NCBI GenBank assembly: GCA_963921215.1
Contig: OY992509.1
Coordinates: 20,500,323-20,564,322 of the forward strand
Reading direction: 5' to 3'
From: Scoparia ambigualis
Lineage: Eukaryota; Arthropoda; Insecta; Lepidoptera; Crambidae
DNA: 64,000 bases
Both the position numbers and the translations under genes were made by a program. Position 1 is the stretch's first letter. Every line of letters starts with the position of its first letter. Under the pieces are notes generated by a model. The model was not told the DNA's origin, made no database searches, and saw only the letters and a list, made by a program, of their open reading frames with translations. Positions 1 through 11,147 of the stretch are shown here, piece after piece.

Positions 1-657
1 TGGACAGGCAGTTAACAAAGTACCTATTAGGTGAGCAAAATCTCGAATAGAACATATTGGTAACAATTGAAATTTATGTACCAAAAATGCAATATGATTG
101 CGTTTATCAAGGGGCAGAGACATAGACATATCTATGGAGTTGTAAATAAAGCCTAAGGAACGACAAGACTGTTTAGGTTTTATAGAACTTTTTAATTGTC
201 GAAGTTTATTATAAATCCCAAACATTTTAGTAAACGAAGCGTTTCTGTTACGTTATTTAGGCAATCTTTATAGCATTCACCAATGCATAAAATACCATCT
301 AAATATAGTACAGAAGTTGTTGAAGTCGTTTCTCGGTATAAGTTTGGCGGCCGTTCTGTAGTCCTCCATTTTAAAATGGGATTAAGTTATAAATTTATTT
401 AAGGGTTTGAGATTTAATATAAATCTTTTACTACCATTAGGTTTCGGAGCCAAGAAATTTTTTGATATAAATTGATCATCGCATGCTTCACATTCACGTA
501 TGGCGCCTAAGTTCAGTAAACTAATTACAGCGCCACTTATTTCACGCCTTTCCGTAGGTGAAAATTTATACGACGGAGGCTGACCCTGTTTAACAGGTTT
601 GATGAAAGGTATAGTGACCCCATGCCTGATCCAATTTAATACTACAGGATTATACAT
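1..657 (-). pseudogene. DIRS-like retrotransposon reverse transcriptase/RNase H relic
   Basis: The reading frame entering at 657 encodes the conserved N-terminal block of a DIRS-type reverse transcriptase (NPVVLNWIRHG, then FLAPKPNGSKRFILNLKPLN). It meets a stop near 380. In the next frame HFKMEDYRTA is recognisable, after which the palm core is deleted. Around 300 the sequence resumes at YLDGILCIG in place of the usual YLDD box, so the second catalytic Asp is changed. It continues with CLNNVTETLRLL and LGFI, interrupted by a stop, to the window edge. The gag-like gene lies just upstream on the same strand, as expected for DIRS elements. The element is truncated by the window edge, so its tyrosine recombinase cannot be judged. 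Family assignment rests on motif order and the neighbouring gag; no database comparison was made. Confidence 0.7.
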
Positions 658-718
658 GTAATATTAAGCCAACATTCATAAAAGTAACGCAATCTGCCAG
701 CGTGAGTAATTACCGTAT

Positions 719-2158
719 TCACTGACGCATTGGAGCACGATGCTTCGCAGTGTTCGACGCCTTCGGGAACGTCGACGTCGTCGGGGGAGCGGCCTTACGG
801 TTGCTGGTCACCGTTGGAGTCTTGTGTGCCCCTCCTCTCCCCCCCCTGTTCGACGGCTGTTGGTAACGAGGAGAGGCCGTCCAGTTTCCCTGGTGATGAG
901 GTCTAGTAGCTGGCTGATATGATGGTGCTGGCGCTTTCGCGGCTGCGACACCTTTTTTGATTTGTAGGCCTTGCTTCTCTATTGTCTTGGAAGCTTTTAT
1001 ACTGTCTGATAATTTGCTTCCAAAAAGCGATTCATCTCTCTCGACGTTCTGAACGACGGAAAGGAATGTCTTATCTAGACTCGGTGTTATCAACCTTATT
1101 CTCGCCTGCGTCTCCATGAAATGAAGGTCGGTTAAAATCCGGCATCCATCAGATAGCCTTTTTATTGCCTGTATTTTATTTTGTTTGTCGTCCCCGGTAA
1201 GGAGAAAAGACATTGCCTTATTTACGGCCGTAATGCCGAGTCCCAGCTGCTGTTGTATCGCCTCTAGTTTTTTGTCACGTAGTTTTGTGCTATCCGTGAC
1301 CGCTGCAGAAATCTCGGGGTTAAGGGAGGGAGCCCTGAGCAACCTGCAATTATCTGGAATCGCGTACTCCTTTAGCAGGGTCTCCTTAGTATCCTTTTGA
1401 AGGCCTCGCCGTAAAATAGGTAGCCATCTCTGAGCTAGATCTTGGTGGATCTTTTCGCCATACGTGGGCGCGTCGGCTAAAGTGTCGCCGAGAGCCGACA
1501 GGTACTCGGCGTCCAACTCGGGCACGGCCTCCTCGGCGGGTGCCGGGTCGAATCCGGTAGCCGGCGCTTCAAGGCTCGGTAGCCGATGCCCCGAGGCCAT
1601 ATCAGGCGGGTCCTCGGACGCCGCAATAGGTGGGCTCGAGGGCGCCGCCTCTTCGAGTTGTGTCTCCAACAAAGCCTCGCCTGGCGACGCGTCGTTTGTA
1701 TCGTTTATCTGATCGTCATGATCTGGAACAACCAAAATTCAAAATGAATTTTCACTATTGCAACGTTTGTGCATTAAATAAGTTGGGGGTATTATAAAAT
1801 TAATCATTAACGATTGATATATAAAAATCCTCGTGTCGACTCACGGCCGACCCCCGGATCGATTTTGCCCTCGTGTTGACTCACGGCCAACCCCTGGGCT
1901 TAAATTTCCTTCGTATTGACTCACGGCCAATCCCCAGGATTAACTTTCACGACCACTTATTTTTTTTCACATTGTTTCACTTTTATAAAAGACGAAACGA
2001 AAAATTCACTAACCTGAGTTGTCTTCAGATTGCGAGGAATCGGAAAAAAGAACGACACGGCGGCGGCGTCGTCGTTCATTTCCTTGTTGTTTTTCTTGCA
2101 ATCTCTTGATTTTTGCTTGTAAGTGCTCGATTTTTTCTATCGAGCTCCGTTTCAGCAT
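719..2158 (-). CDS. DIRS-like gag protein, two exons (2158-2014 joined to 1722-719)
   Basis: Exon 1 starts at the ATG at 2158 with a lysine/glutamate-rich coiled-coil-like stretch (EKIEHLQAKIKRLQEKQQ), an Arg6 run and an acidic serine patch. It ends at a CAG/GTTAGTG donor at 2014. Exon 2 follows a TTGTTCCAG acceptor at 1723. The junction keeps frame (codon split G/AT gives Asp) and the joined CDS is 382 codons plus stop, with no internal stop. Exon 2 holds an acidic N-terminus, a helical central block (LSDGCRILTDLHFMETQAR) typical of DIRS-type gag proteins, and a basic Gly/Arg/Pro-rich tail likely to bind nucleic acid. It is the structural ORF of the element whose pol relic lies just downstream. 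Splicing is inferred. Unlike pol, this ORF is intact. Confidence 0.72.
1829..1948. repeat. Three tandem ~40-bp repeats inside the gag intron
   Basis: Three units of about 40 bp share the core 'ttgactcacggccaa' (with c/g variants), followed by 'cccc' and a variable A/T-rich tail. They sit inside the inferred gag intron, 100-180 bp from the acceptor. Confidence 0.85.
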
Positions 2159-2199
2159 TTTTATTGAAAATGACGGTTATATATTAAAAAAATATGGCG

Positions 2200-2345
2200 G
2201 GTGAAGTAACGCGAAGTGAAGTCACTGTGACAAGTGTTCGTTGCCTCGCACGGAAAAAGAATGAGGCGAATGGCCGCCGCGCAACGCAGGCGCCGGCCGG
2301 AAGTAGTGGGGGTTTTGTTTTTGGTTCGTTCAGAAATTGATAATT
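2200..2345. mobile_element. Probable 5' terminal region of the DIRS-like element
   Basis: This GC-rich stretch lies directly upstream of the gag start and differs in composition from the AT-rich DNA beyond about 2345. I infer it carries the leader or terminal repeat of the element. The exact end is not visible because the partner repeat is outside the window. Confidence 0.35.
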
Positions 2346-2665
2346 TCTTTTTCTTTTAACATGTGCGAAGTTGCCTTGTAAGGTACTACATTTGTGACTT
2401 TATATCTGAAGAATGAAGCGTCGAAATATAATGACTATGCCTTGATTACAAGTTTGTTTGATGGTTTTAGAGGTTTTTTACTTGTCTGATTCGGTTTAAT
2501 AAAAAAATCTGATAAACGTTATGATTAGTTTGAAATTTCCGAATATGGACAGTTCATGTGTTCTAATGGACTATGGAGAAATACATCTTGACACAGACAG
2601 TGAGGCTGATGCCGTCATAGGACAGGAAGCTCCTGACTCAGAAGATGCAGAGTAGGTATATGTTC

Positions 2666-2794
2666 TGTAACAGCCTGTTTACTCAAGATTTTCGAGGAGA
2701 GACATGGATTAAATGCCTCATGTGCGGGCTATGGGCACATAGTGGTTGCGCAGGCGCAGAGTCCGACACCTGGATATATGATTATTGCAAGTAG
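2666..2794 (+). pseudogene. Relic of a pogo/Tigger-type transposase C-terminal zinc-binding tail
   Basis: A short frame reads GETWIKCLMCGLWAHSGC and then WIYDYCK before a stop. The spacing C-x2-C ... W-x-H-x2-C ... Y-x-x-C is the PHD-like knuckle found at the end of many insect pogo/psq-type transposases. An acidic peptide (DTDSEADAVIGQEAPDSEDAE) just upstream, ending at 2654, suits the linker before it. No DDE core is present, so this is a fragment. The family call is an inference from cysteine spacing. Confidence 0.45.
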
Positions 2795-2798
2795 CTTA

Positions 2799-3158
2799 AG
2801 AGGGTTTACGCATTTCAATTTCCCATACAAACTTCCAAGTCGAAATTTTCTAAAACCAATAAGCCATTTTTAAAGAAAATTTGCATGCTAAAGTAAAACA
2901 CAGGGATCTAAATAGTTTGTGGAAAACATTTTTTTAAATCGTTTAATTAGCTGAGTTATTGTGATTTAAATTCCACTATAGAAAGGTTAAAATCGCAATA
3001 ACTCAGTTAAACAAACGTTTTTTAAAAATGTTTTCAACAAACTATTTAGATCCCTATATTTTACTTCAGCATGCAAAGTTTCATTAAAATTGGCTTTTTA
3101 GTTTTTAAAAATTTCAACTCGGAAGTTTGTATGGGAAACCAAAATTCGTAAACCCTCT
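2799..3158. mobile_element. 360-bp MITE with AGAGGGTTTACG terminal inverted repeats, TA target duplication
   Basis: The two halves are imperfect reverse complements over most of their length. Both ends start AGAGGGTTTACG and are flanked by TA (2797-2798 and 3159-3160). Conserved inner blocks such as 'cccatacaaacttcc' and 'caataactcagtt' recur in a relative at 56075-56400. The TA duplication suggests a Tc1/mariner-type parent. No coding capacity. Confidence 0.8.
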
Positions 3159-3244
3159 TATGTACCTTTTTAAAATTGACCAAAGTTCGTGTAGGATCTT
3201 ATAAAAATAAAGGCTTATTATTCATTAGTTTTATATTAGTCCAT

Positions 3245-3350
3245 GGACATATTAGTCCATAGCCGTGATCGTGCTCAGCGGCGTGCTCTTGGCCTATGTC
3301 CAGCAGTGGACGAGTATAGGCTGATTGATGATGATGAACTTATTAATGAT
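3245..3350 (+). repeat. 3' tail of a non-LTR/SINE-type repeat
   Basis: The segment ends with 'ggcctatgtccagcagtgga', then 'ataggctgattgatgatgatga', a 3' end shared in style with the repeats at 22350-22620 and 49896-50220. Only the tail is present. Confidence 0.55.
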
Positions 3351-5213
3351 CATATCCATGCGTAGTGCAAAGTTATTTCGTCTAATTTATATAAAATCGT
3401 CAAAAAATCATCCCAAACGCCCAAAAATTGATACCCCTGGCGCGTCCGCTCCACGTTTCTTAAACAAACTAACATCAAAACTGAATACGCCGAATCTCAA
3501 GATTCACCCATTAAAAGTAACCTCAGCCTAAACAGGGTCCGTCTACTGATGTGTGTGCCAAGCAGTAGTGCCTAAGGTAAGAAACGGTACAAAATAAAGT
3601 TTTTTGTTTATACTTATTTGATAACAATAGCCCATATTATGATTAAAGAGCCTAAAGCAGAATTATGGTTTTACCTACACATCACTGGCATAATGTTATG
3701 ACTTCATGGTTACAACTCTCGAAGTACTAAATACTTACTTTTACCACAATGGTTGAATTTGTATGGGTATTAGGTAAATAAAAACTTTTCTCTTGTGTAC
3801 ATAACACGTATATTTTAACATAACATGGTGAAATTATAATAAACATCTTTAAATTAAAACAACGAACATAATAATACAAAATAAGCGAATTCCGGACGAC
3901 CTGAAAAATGTCTATGTTTACTGGGATAAAGGAGACAGATAGGTAATATAATTTATCTGAAAATAATTCATAATTAATGCAACGTTCATAACGTTTTGAT
4001 AGAATAGAAAAGCTGCTTATGTTTCTGCAGTGGTCATCACATCCTTCGACTTACATATAAAATTTAACTTCCTTTATACAAACGTCGCTAAATAGCTAGA
4101 TTGCTTAAATAATATATAGAAGCAAACGTGAGTTTTGTCAGGTAACTAAACGACGTTTAGGTAAAGGAGTTCTTAATAAAAATTGAGAGCAATCCATTTA
4201 CCCTTGAAGTACATTCTTCATTATATTATATTAAAGTCCTTTTAGGATTATAGTTCAAGAGCTAATGACGTTTTTATTCACAGTAGTAGCATAATTTTAA
4301 TGCCAACAGAGCATTTTGTATGTCAATCCCTCTGCTAAAACAAAATGTTAGCTTGTTACGAATATATCCGGTAGGTATTGAGTTTTATTTATTTTTGGTA
4401 ATTTATTACACAAAACACACACTTACTACGAATATACACTAATAATGACTCGAAAATTTCTTTTGAATGTATTGCCAAAGCCATGCAAATAATTTAAAAA
4501 AAGACAAGTGTCATGTAATGAGCTGGTACAACAATTATTATGTTTTCTGTACCTGGGTAAAGTTTTCCTAAACTAGCGTATAAATTAACCTTATATTGGG
4601 ATTCAATGCCACATTTATACCTTTATCTTCAAGAGCATACGAATGAACGCGGCAACAGGAAATGATAAAATATTAAATAACTCCAATATTATAAAAAGAG
4701 ATCTGTCCACAGAATTTGAAACTTAATACTGTAATTAAAAACGTGATTAGCGCTTCATCTATAATCTAAATATTTTACAGAATATTTTCAATTTAACAAT
4801 GTCGAATTTAATTTTTATAGCAGATTTGTATAACGTGAAAATCTCTCGTATAACAATGATCCTGAAATATTAACATAGCATTTGACAATGCGTTAGAAAT
4901 GTATTGTTGACAATAAGGAGATAAAGATTTACGTTTTTGGAAACTTTAGATTGAACATTCATGACAATGAAATAGTTATTGTTTGTATTTGCATAAACTT
5001 ACAACTTAAGTTCGGCCGTACCTATATTTTTAAATAAATTATTATGTTTAGGCCACTTACTATTGCAACAACTAAAAATACAAATAAAAACTGTCTTTTA
5101 AGAATAAAAATATTTATCATGTATAAATATTATAATAATTATTATACTTATAAAAGAACATCACAATAAGATGGTCTTCTAAATGGTTTCAATATGAAAT
5201 TCGATATACATAT
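3351..5213. other. AT-rich noncoding stretch
   Basis: I see no conserved coding, terminal repeats or RNA gene here; short open frames are what AT-rich DNA gives by chance. Confidence 0.6.
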
Positions 5214-5339
5214 TGTTGAGTTTATTAAAAGACGTTTGCTTGTCAACTAACTCTATTTTCAAAATAATTCTCTTAAAAAGTAATATAAAAAGTACAGAGG
5301 CAAAAGTACAAAATAGGTTGGCATTGCTGGTCGCCAACA
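5214..5339 (-). repeat. BEL/Pao LTR (126 bp), minus orientation
   Basis: On the minus strand the segment starts TGTTGGCGACC and ends AACTCAACA, giving the TG...CA ends with a TGTTG/CAACA inverted repeat. It lies immediately after the C-terminal end of the BEL integrase fragment, the position of a 3' LTR. The same sequence recurs in plus orientation at 8911-9034. Confidence 0.8.
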
Positions 5340-5371
5340 TGGCCCCCGGCGGTGTGGACACCAATCAAATC

Positions 5372-6676
5372 AGAAGGAGACTAACAATGCCAGCTTCCTG
5401 ACAGGACGACGCAGGATACTCCCTTTCGTGGTCACATCCGCTACCCTTACTACACCGTCCTTTCCGGGATATATCTGAACTATTCGCCCTCTAGGCCAGC
5501 ACTGTCTCGGTAGAGTCCCGTCGGCTATACAGACTAGGTCCCCGATTTTCAAGGTTCGAATAATCAAGGCCGACATAAGTAAATGGCCTCTCATGGTGAG
5601 CCATTCGTGCACTAGGCAAATCTCCTATGGGTGGCGTTACAGGCTTTGCCTTTCTTATCCGACAGGTCTGACATCTCGAGGCCACTAGTTTTACTGTTGT
5701 TCTTAAGCCTAGAATGTAGAATCTTTGGCGCAGTTCATTCACGACGAGCTCATTATTTGCATGGGCGAATCGGGCATGGTGAGAATGGATCAACAGTCTT
5801 GTTATATGATGCTTTCCGTCAAGCACATTTGGACGGGACTCTACGGCGTCGGAGGCGGAGGTGCGGCCGGACAGTCGTAGAAGACCATCTTCACCAGTGA
5901 GCAAGGACAAGTTCTGGAGTCTGCTGTGACCAGAAACAGAGCGTCCTTCGTTCGCGCAAATAAGTTCATCTGCAAAAGAATCACATTGAACCGTCATAAA
6001 TAGGTGAAATTTGCTGAATTTAAATCCTCGGCGGATAAAAAAGGTAAATTAAGATAAGAACGAAATGCGGTAGCAGCAGATTTAGAATTTTGATGTAAAG
6101 TAGACCGAAAGACTTGGCTGCTTGATGAGCATGAGCTGTTGTTCTGAGCAGACGTAGCCATCTGCTGAACCGCAGACAATCAGCGACTATTGGCAAAAAA
6201 GCAGTTAATTTTGGTTCTCCATCCACCAAAACACGCACCGACTCGGAAACAATCCTATTTTCGTCTGTGGCTAAGGAGACATTAGATGTTGGCTCTCTGG
6301 GCCACATGTCTTGAGGTGAAAGAAGAAAGAGTGGTCCAGTGAGCCAGCGGGACTGCCTCGAAAATTCTCCAGTATCGCACGTAGCGTCGTCTGCCACATT
6401 TAATGCCGTAGGGACATATCTCCAATTTCGAACATCAGTTAAGTCTGACATTTCTCCAACGCGAAATGAAACAAAAGGCTTAAACGTGCATGCGTCGCTA
6501 CGCAACCACTTCAGGACTGTTATGGAATCAGACCACAGAAAGACTTTACATGGCTTTCTTCTATGAGCATCAGAAATATAGGCTGCGAAACGAGCTGCAA
6601 TTAGGGCGAGTCTGGCCTTACCTCCAATTAAGGCTAGCTTTACCGATCCGTCGATGAGAGCAACAAGAAAAACCAC
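5372..6676 (-). pseudogene. BEL/Pao retrotransposon pol fragment (RNase H - integrase), internally deleted
   Basis: From 6676 downward the frame encodes a BEL/Pao RNase H-type region (FLWSDSITVLKWLRSD; NWRYVPTALNVADDATC), where an expected LELxA segment is already missing. From 5997 it encodes the integrase zinc-binding domain (HHARFAHANNE ... CQTCRIRKAKP) and the first strand of the integrase core (FTYVGLDY). The core, with its catalytic acidic residues, is deleted near 5560. Sequence resumes in the C-terminal domain common in BEL elements (GDLVCIADGTLPRQCWPRG ... RPVRKLALL), which ends beside the LTR at 5339. Protease and reverse transcriptase are absent: at about 6677 the sequence switches abruptly to a viral polymerase fragment on the other strand. 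Non-functional. Confidence 0.85.
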
Positions 6677-8910
6677 GAACTCAGTTTAGAAACTGACGAG
6701 AAAGAACTTCTGAAAGACACCGCCTGCGCTCCACCCAGGGAAGAATGGTTCGTTGCCTATGACCCTTGGGCTTTCAAAACTCTCTACAACCAGAGGAAGC
6801 CAAGGAGTTCGGGCACATATGAGCCGAGAGTACTCTCCAGATACCTAAAAGGAGATGAGGGTGAATCAGCACGGAAAATATTCGACCAAGAGAATCTCCA
6901 ATATAATCACTTGAGAGACGATATCACTCAGCTCTGCCGGAAGGAACGAGAGCCGAATATTCTAGGGCGAGTGTTTTGCAAACAGACTTATGAGATGAGA
7001 TTAATGCAGGTATGTCTTGAAAAATCCTTAAGTGACAATATTCTTCCACTTATTCGCGGACAAACGATGACTAATACTGAGCTGGAAGAGGCCAAGAGAA
7101 TGAATAAGATCGCCTCCCAGATTTCAACCCAGGGGAATTACAACATCAACCTTGACCTGTGTAAATGGAATCAACTCCAAAGGCACGACCTGAACAAATA
7201 CCTTTTTAATGAACTTTGACCAGTTGGGAGGATTCGATCGAATGAGGCAAAAAGCATGGATTATATCTACGATCATAATCATCAAGCTGGCTCTTGAAGA
7301 GTGCTCCCTTAATGGTGAAACTATGGGTCAGGGAGACAACCAGGTCATACATTCAAAATTAACTAAAGAACAACAAGGGAATCCTAGTTTCCACATCAAG
7401 ATGCTATTGAACTCACTTGATTATCTCTTCAAGAGTGCAGGATTATCCTTAAAGCTTCAAGAGACATGGTACTCTCAGAACCTATTTGAGTATTCTAAGG
7501 TCCGATATTACAAGTCAATCCGAATCGATGACAGTCTTAAAGGACTTAACCGCATGATTCCCGATATTAATGAAGGGTTTCCATCAATACATTCGCTCTT
7601 GACCGAGACGTCAACAACAACTGAGAACTTGTCCCGAAGTTGTCTCTCCCTTCTTCCTCTATTCATTAGAGTTGGGTAATATATATAGGCGAAAGGGGAT
7701 GTTAGACTCTCAGGCCGATAAAATCAGACTTCCTATTCTTTTGAACGTACCATCAATTCTAGGGGGATGGCCTCTCTCTACTATGTACCAACATTGCCAG
7801 AGGGTGTCCAGATCCCCTAACAATATGGATACGAGTCTGGCAGGTAATTTATCAAGATTACCCCGAGGTCTTCAGAGGGTTACTTCATACATTACCATGT
7901 ACCATTAAGGATTCAATGGACCCTGTCGGTTTGGTGGAGGATATGTACATCCTTAATATCTCACGACTCCCCAACTTCAAGAGGAAGGCAAGAGAAATCA
8001 TTGAGGAGTTTCACCCTACCTATGTAACAAACCCACATGTTAATAAGTTATTAGGAGCATCCAGAGACGATCTTGAACGGTTTTACTCTATCTTAATCAC
8101 AATGAGGCATTATATCGCCAATCTTGCTCACGAGATCTTGAGAAATTCTAATGAAGTTGAAAGACAGCGAGGCAGTGCAGGTGTTAAAAATTAGAATCGA
8201 GAAAGCCAAGCTACCATTTACTGGGGAACATATGGTTGGTGATCTATTGACTAAGATCAAATGTACATTTCGGCTACAACTGCTCGCGATATGTCCTGGG
8301 GATTTCCCATAACAGGCATATCGAGTCCAATCCCCTGCGAACAAGTGAAGGTCCAAGACTATGACCAAACTAAAGATGATGAAAAATCAGATTGTATTAA
8401 TGCGAAAACATCGTATGATCTGAAGATTCATGGACGAGACGCATTCTCTAAATGAGGTCCTTACAGTCCCTATCTCGGATCTTCCACGCCCGAAAAAATG
8501 ACCAAACCAAAACTCACTGTCACATGCCCCAATCCAAACATCAAGTCTATAACAAAACTTAATTACTTATATTCAAACCAATCTCAAGCGGATGGACCCA
8601 TCGAGTATGCTGATAGATCTTATCGGTCGAATGATACAAGACAAACTCCGGACTCTCCCCCCTGTTTTTACAGACACACCCTTAGAGGATTGGTGTGGAA
8701 AGAACTATGGTGGAAGTTACGAGCATAGATTCAAGGCATCGTCTCAGAAACGCTATGCGCTCTTCTCCCTGACTACAAATCTCGCCACTCGTATAACCAT
8801 CAATACAAACCAACTGGGACGAGCATTGAGGGGGAATGAGGATTATAATATCTTTTTCCTAGAAATCTTCCTTTTTATCCAAAACTATATAGCGGAAAAT
8901 GCCATAGCCA
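6677..8910 (+). pseudogene. Endogenous viral element: rhabdovirus-like RNA polymerase (L) fragment
   Basis: Successive plus-strand frames cover the central polymerase part of a Mononegavirales L protein, probably Rhabdoviridae. Order: a pre-palm block with KERE and GRVFC followed by the palm motif A region INLDLCKWN (to about 7180); then, after a frameshift and an apparent deletion of several tens of residues near 7210, LGGFDRMRQKAW and the catalytic motif C GQGDNQV (near 7326-7346); then LPILLNVPSILGG; then PYLGSSTPEK (near 8465-8500); and a last frame ending at 8910. Breaks: frame changes near 7210, 7675, 7910 and 8590, stops at about 8192 and 8453. Amino and capping/methyltransferase ends are missing. 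Both ends abut BEL/Pao sequence. No nucleoprotein or glycoprotein gene is seen. It is an old, broken copy; family-level placement is secure, genus is not. Confidence 0.9.
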
Positions 8911-9034
8911 TGTTGGCGACCAGCAATGCCAACCTATTTTGTACTTTTGCCTTTGTACTTTTATATTACTTTTAAGAGAATTATTTTAAAAATAGAGTTA
9001 GTTGACAAGCAAACGTCTTTTAATAAACTCAACA
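8911..9034 (+). repeat. BEL/Pao LTR (124 bp), plus orientation
   Basis: It matches the LTR at 5214-5339 nearly base for base but in opposite orientation. It begins TGTTGGCGACC at the exact point where the L-like frame ends and closes with CTCAACA. Confidence 0.85.
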
Positions 9035-9112
9035 TTGGAAATAATTCTCTTAAAAAGTAATATAAAAAGTACAAAAGAGGTTGGCATTGCTGGTCACCAG
9101 CAATGCCAACCT
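9035..9112. repeat. Inverted and re-inverted LTR scraps forming a hairpin
   Basis: 9040-9095 is a reverse-complement piece of the LTR with a small internal deletion. 9079-9111 is a near-perfect palindrome (16-bp arms GGTTGGCATTGCTGGT) made by a further direct scrap of the LTR start. This looks like aberrant strand transfer or repair at the element end. Confidence 0.7.
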
Positions 9113-10003
9113 GTTTGTAACCTATACAAAATTGTTTCATCAAACCATTTACAAACGCCAATATTTATATACAATAATACACAAACAATTGTAACAAAAA
9201 TCACATGATCACTTATATCTTTAGATAAGCAGCGGCAGAGCTCGAAAATGATAATAAAAAATATACACACAAATCCTCACTGTAGGTATTGTATCTTAAG
9301 AATTGTTGAATAAAGAAATTTAATGCGATACTTTGTTACATCTTACAATCACAAATATCCCTAGGGCCAAGGCACAAATGGGCTTTTAATATGAAATTCG
9401 ATTGTTACGCTCGCTAGCTACGCATAATATACTAATATATGTGTGTATTTTATCTACAGTACATCATAATATGTTACTAACACATCCATCTTAATATACA
9501 TTACAGTACAACGGCTTAAGGGCGAAACAGTTATCGTGGAATACACACATTATAGGGAACTCATCTTAGTTTAAATTTATATTTGAGACTAAAATTAATT
9601 TTATACATAGAAGTAAAATATATGCAATATGTATTGAATTTAAATAAAGTCTTTGAATCAAAACGCATATTAACGTGATGTGACTATCGGACGAAATTTA
9701 TAAATTAATCTATCTGTTATTTTTATTACTTACTAGAGTTAGATTCATTGATTATTAATTTCAACCGTAAGATTTCAAAATGGCGTGTCTGCTGACATCA
9801 CTGCATCGCCTTACATTAATATATTATTTCAAATAAATCTCTATACATTTCTTTAATTTAAACATAAAATTTCAATGTAATATAGTTCTTAATACAAGTT
9901 CCCTATTTATTAAAATAATGTTTACTTTGCAATCAGATTTGTTAGTGGAGAAACGCAACTGTCGGCATAACGAACCAGTTGCCTCATTGTAAACATACAA
10001 CAC

Positions 10004-10331
10004 TTGAAATGAAACACTTTTTTACGGATAACTCAAAATAATAATCAAACGATATGCCTGTGACTGTTAATTATGAGACGACCAACACCTCAATCTCCCT
10101 GTGTCCCAGTAAAGGGTTCGAAACGTCAGTGTAGCGTCAGCTCGGACTTTGTATCTAGAGGAAAAACTCATCTTCATTTTCAGCTGACGCACATACGATA
10201 ACAAATAAAACTAACTAATATACTCCTACTATTTCATCTCCCATGCTAAGAGCCAAAGTCAGAATTAAAATAATTTAATAATGTAGTAATTAAACGCGAG
10301 TTGTATCTGTAAAAAATGTTACATTTCAATA
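10004..10331. mobile_element. MITE with TTGAAATGAAACACTTTTT terminal repeats
   Basis: Left end 'ttgaaatgaaacactttttt...ggataactc' is mirrored by 'gagttgtatctgtaaaaaatgt...catttcaa' on the right. A compact relative with better arms is at 22083-22196. Confidence 0.65.
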
Positions 10332-10659
10332 TGCAGTGTTCGCGTAAACCTTAGAAAACAATACTTACATACAACACTTCCCAATCACTTGATTACACAA
10401 ATACTCTTAAATAACTGCAGTTGCCTTCCTCACTGAGTATCATAGCGGTAGCCAATCTTTGGTACTAACCAAAAGTACGATATAACGTCTCTTTTACCTA
10501 AGCGACACGGTGGCGTTTTACTAAAGCAATCGAATTAGAAATAGGAAATACACTTAAACACTAAACTTTACTATCAACACATAACTGGACCGACGACGGA
10601 TACCTAAATCACCTAAATGTATATAAGTTAAATCAATGTGAATAAGATTTACCATGGTA

Positions 10660-11147
10660 CGGGGTTATTTTTGAATAGAGGTAACATTGATCACAGACTA
10701 TTGTTGGCAAATAGGTAGCTACTTAGCACCTATTTGTCTATGGTTTATGATTACTATATTTTTTTATGTGTTTCCTTACTTTTATATGTCATATTTTTCG
10801 CACTTTTCTTTATTGTCAGTTAGCATAGTACACTTTGGATAGAATAAACCTGAATAAAATATTACGAATCGTTAACAGCTATTAAGATACTTAAAAGTAA
10901 CCGCTAAAATGGGTGTGCCTAGATTTCTAGGCGACGCTACTGACACTACCTGCAGAATTATCATAACAGACGATTAAATAGAAAAGCCCTTCAAAGAACA
11001 TGCTATTGTTACTGTTTTTGGATGTCCACAATCAAGTCTCAGTAGCCTGGTTTCGACATTATCCTTGACATACGAACGCGGAAGGAAATACCAGACTGTC
11101 GGTCAGGGACTGTGATCAATAGTTCACTTAATTTAAAAATAACCCCG
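10660..11147. mobile_element. 488-bp TIR element, CGGGGTTATTTTT ends, TA target duplication
   Basis: CGGGGTTATTTTT at the left matches AAAAATAACCCCG at the right, and a second inverted block (TTGATCACAG / CTGTGATCAA) lies just inside. TA flanks both sides. No coding capacity. Confidence 0.75.

Noticed and set aside
740..1712. Plus-strand open frames across the gag-like gene
   Set aside because: Low-complexity antisense readings of the GC-rich gag coding sequence.
7209..8910. Functional polymerase gene
   Set aside because: Several frameshifts, stops and a deletion near the catalytic region, and missing capping and methyltransferase parts, show it is a dead fragment.
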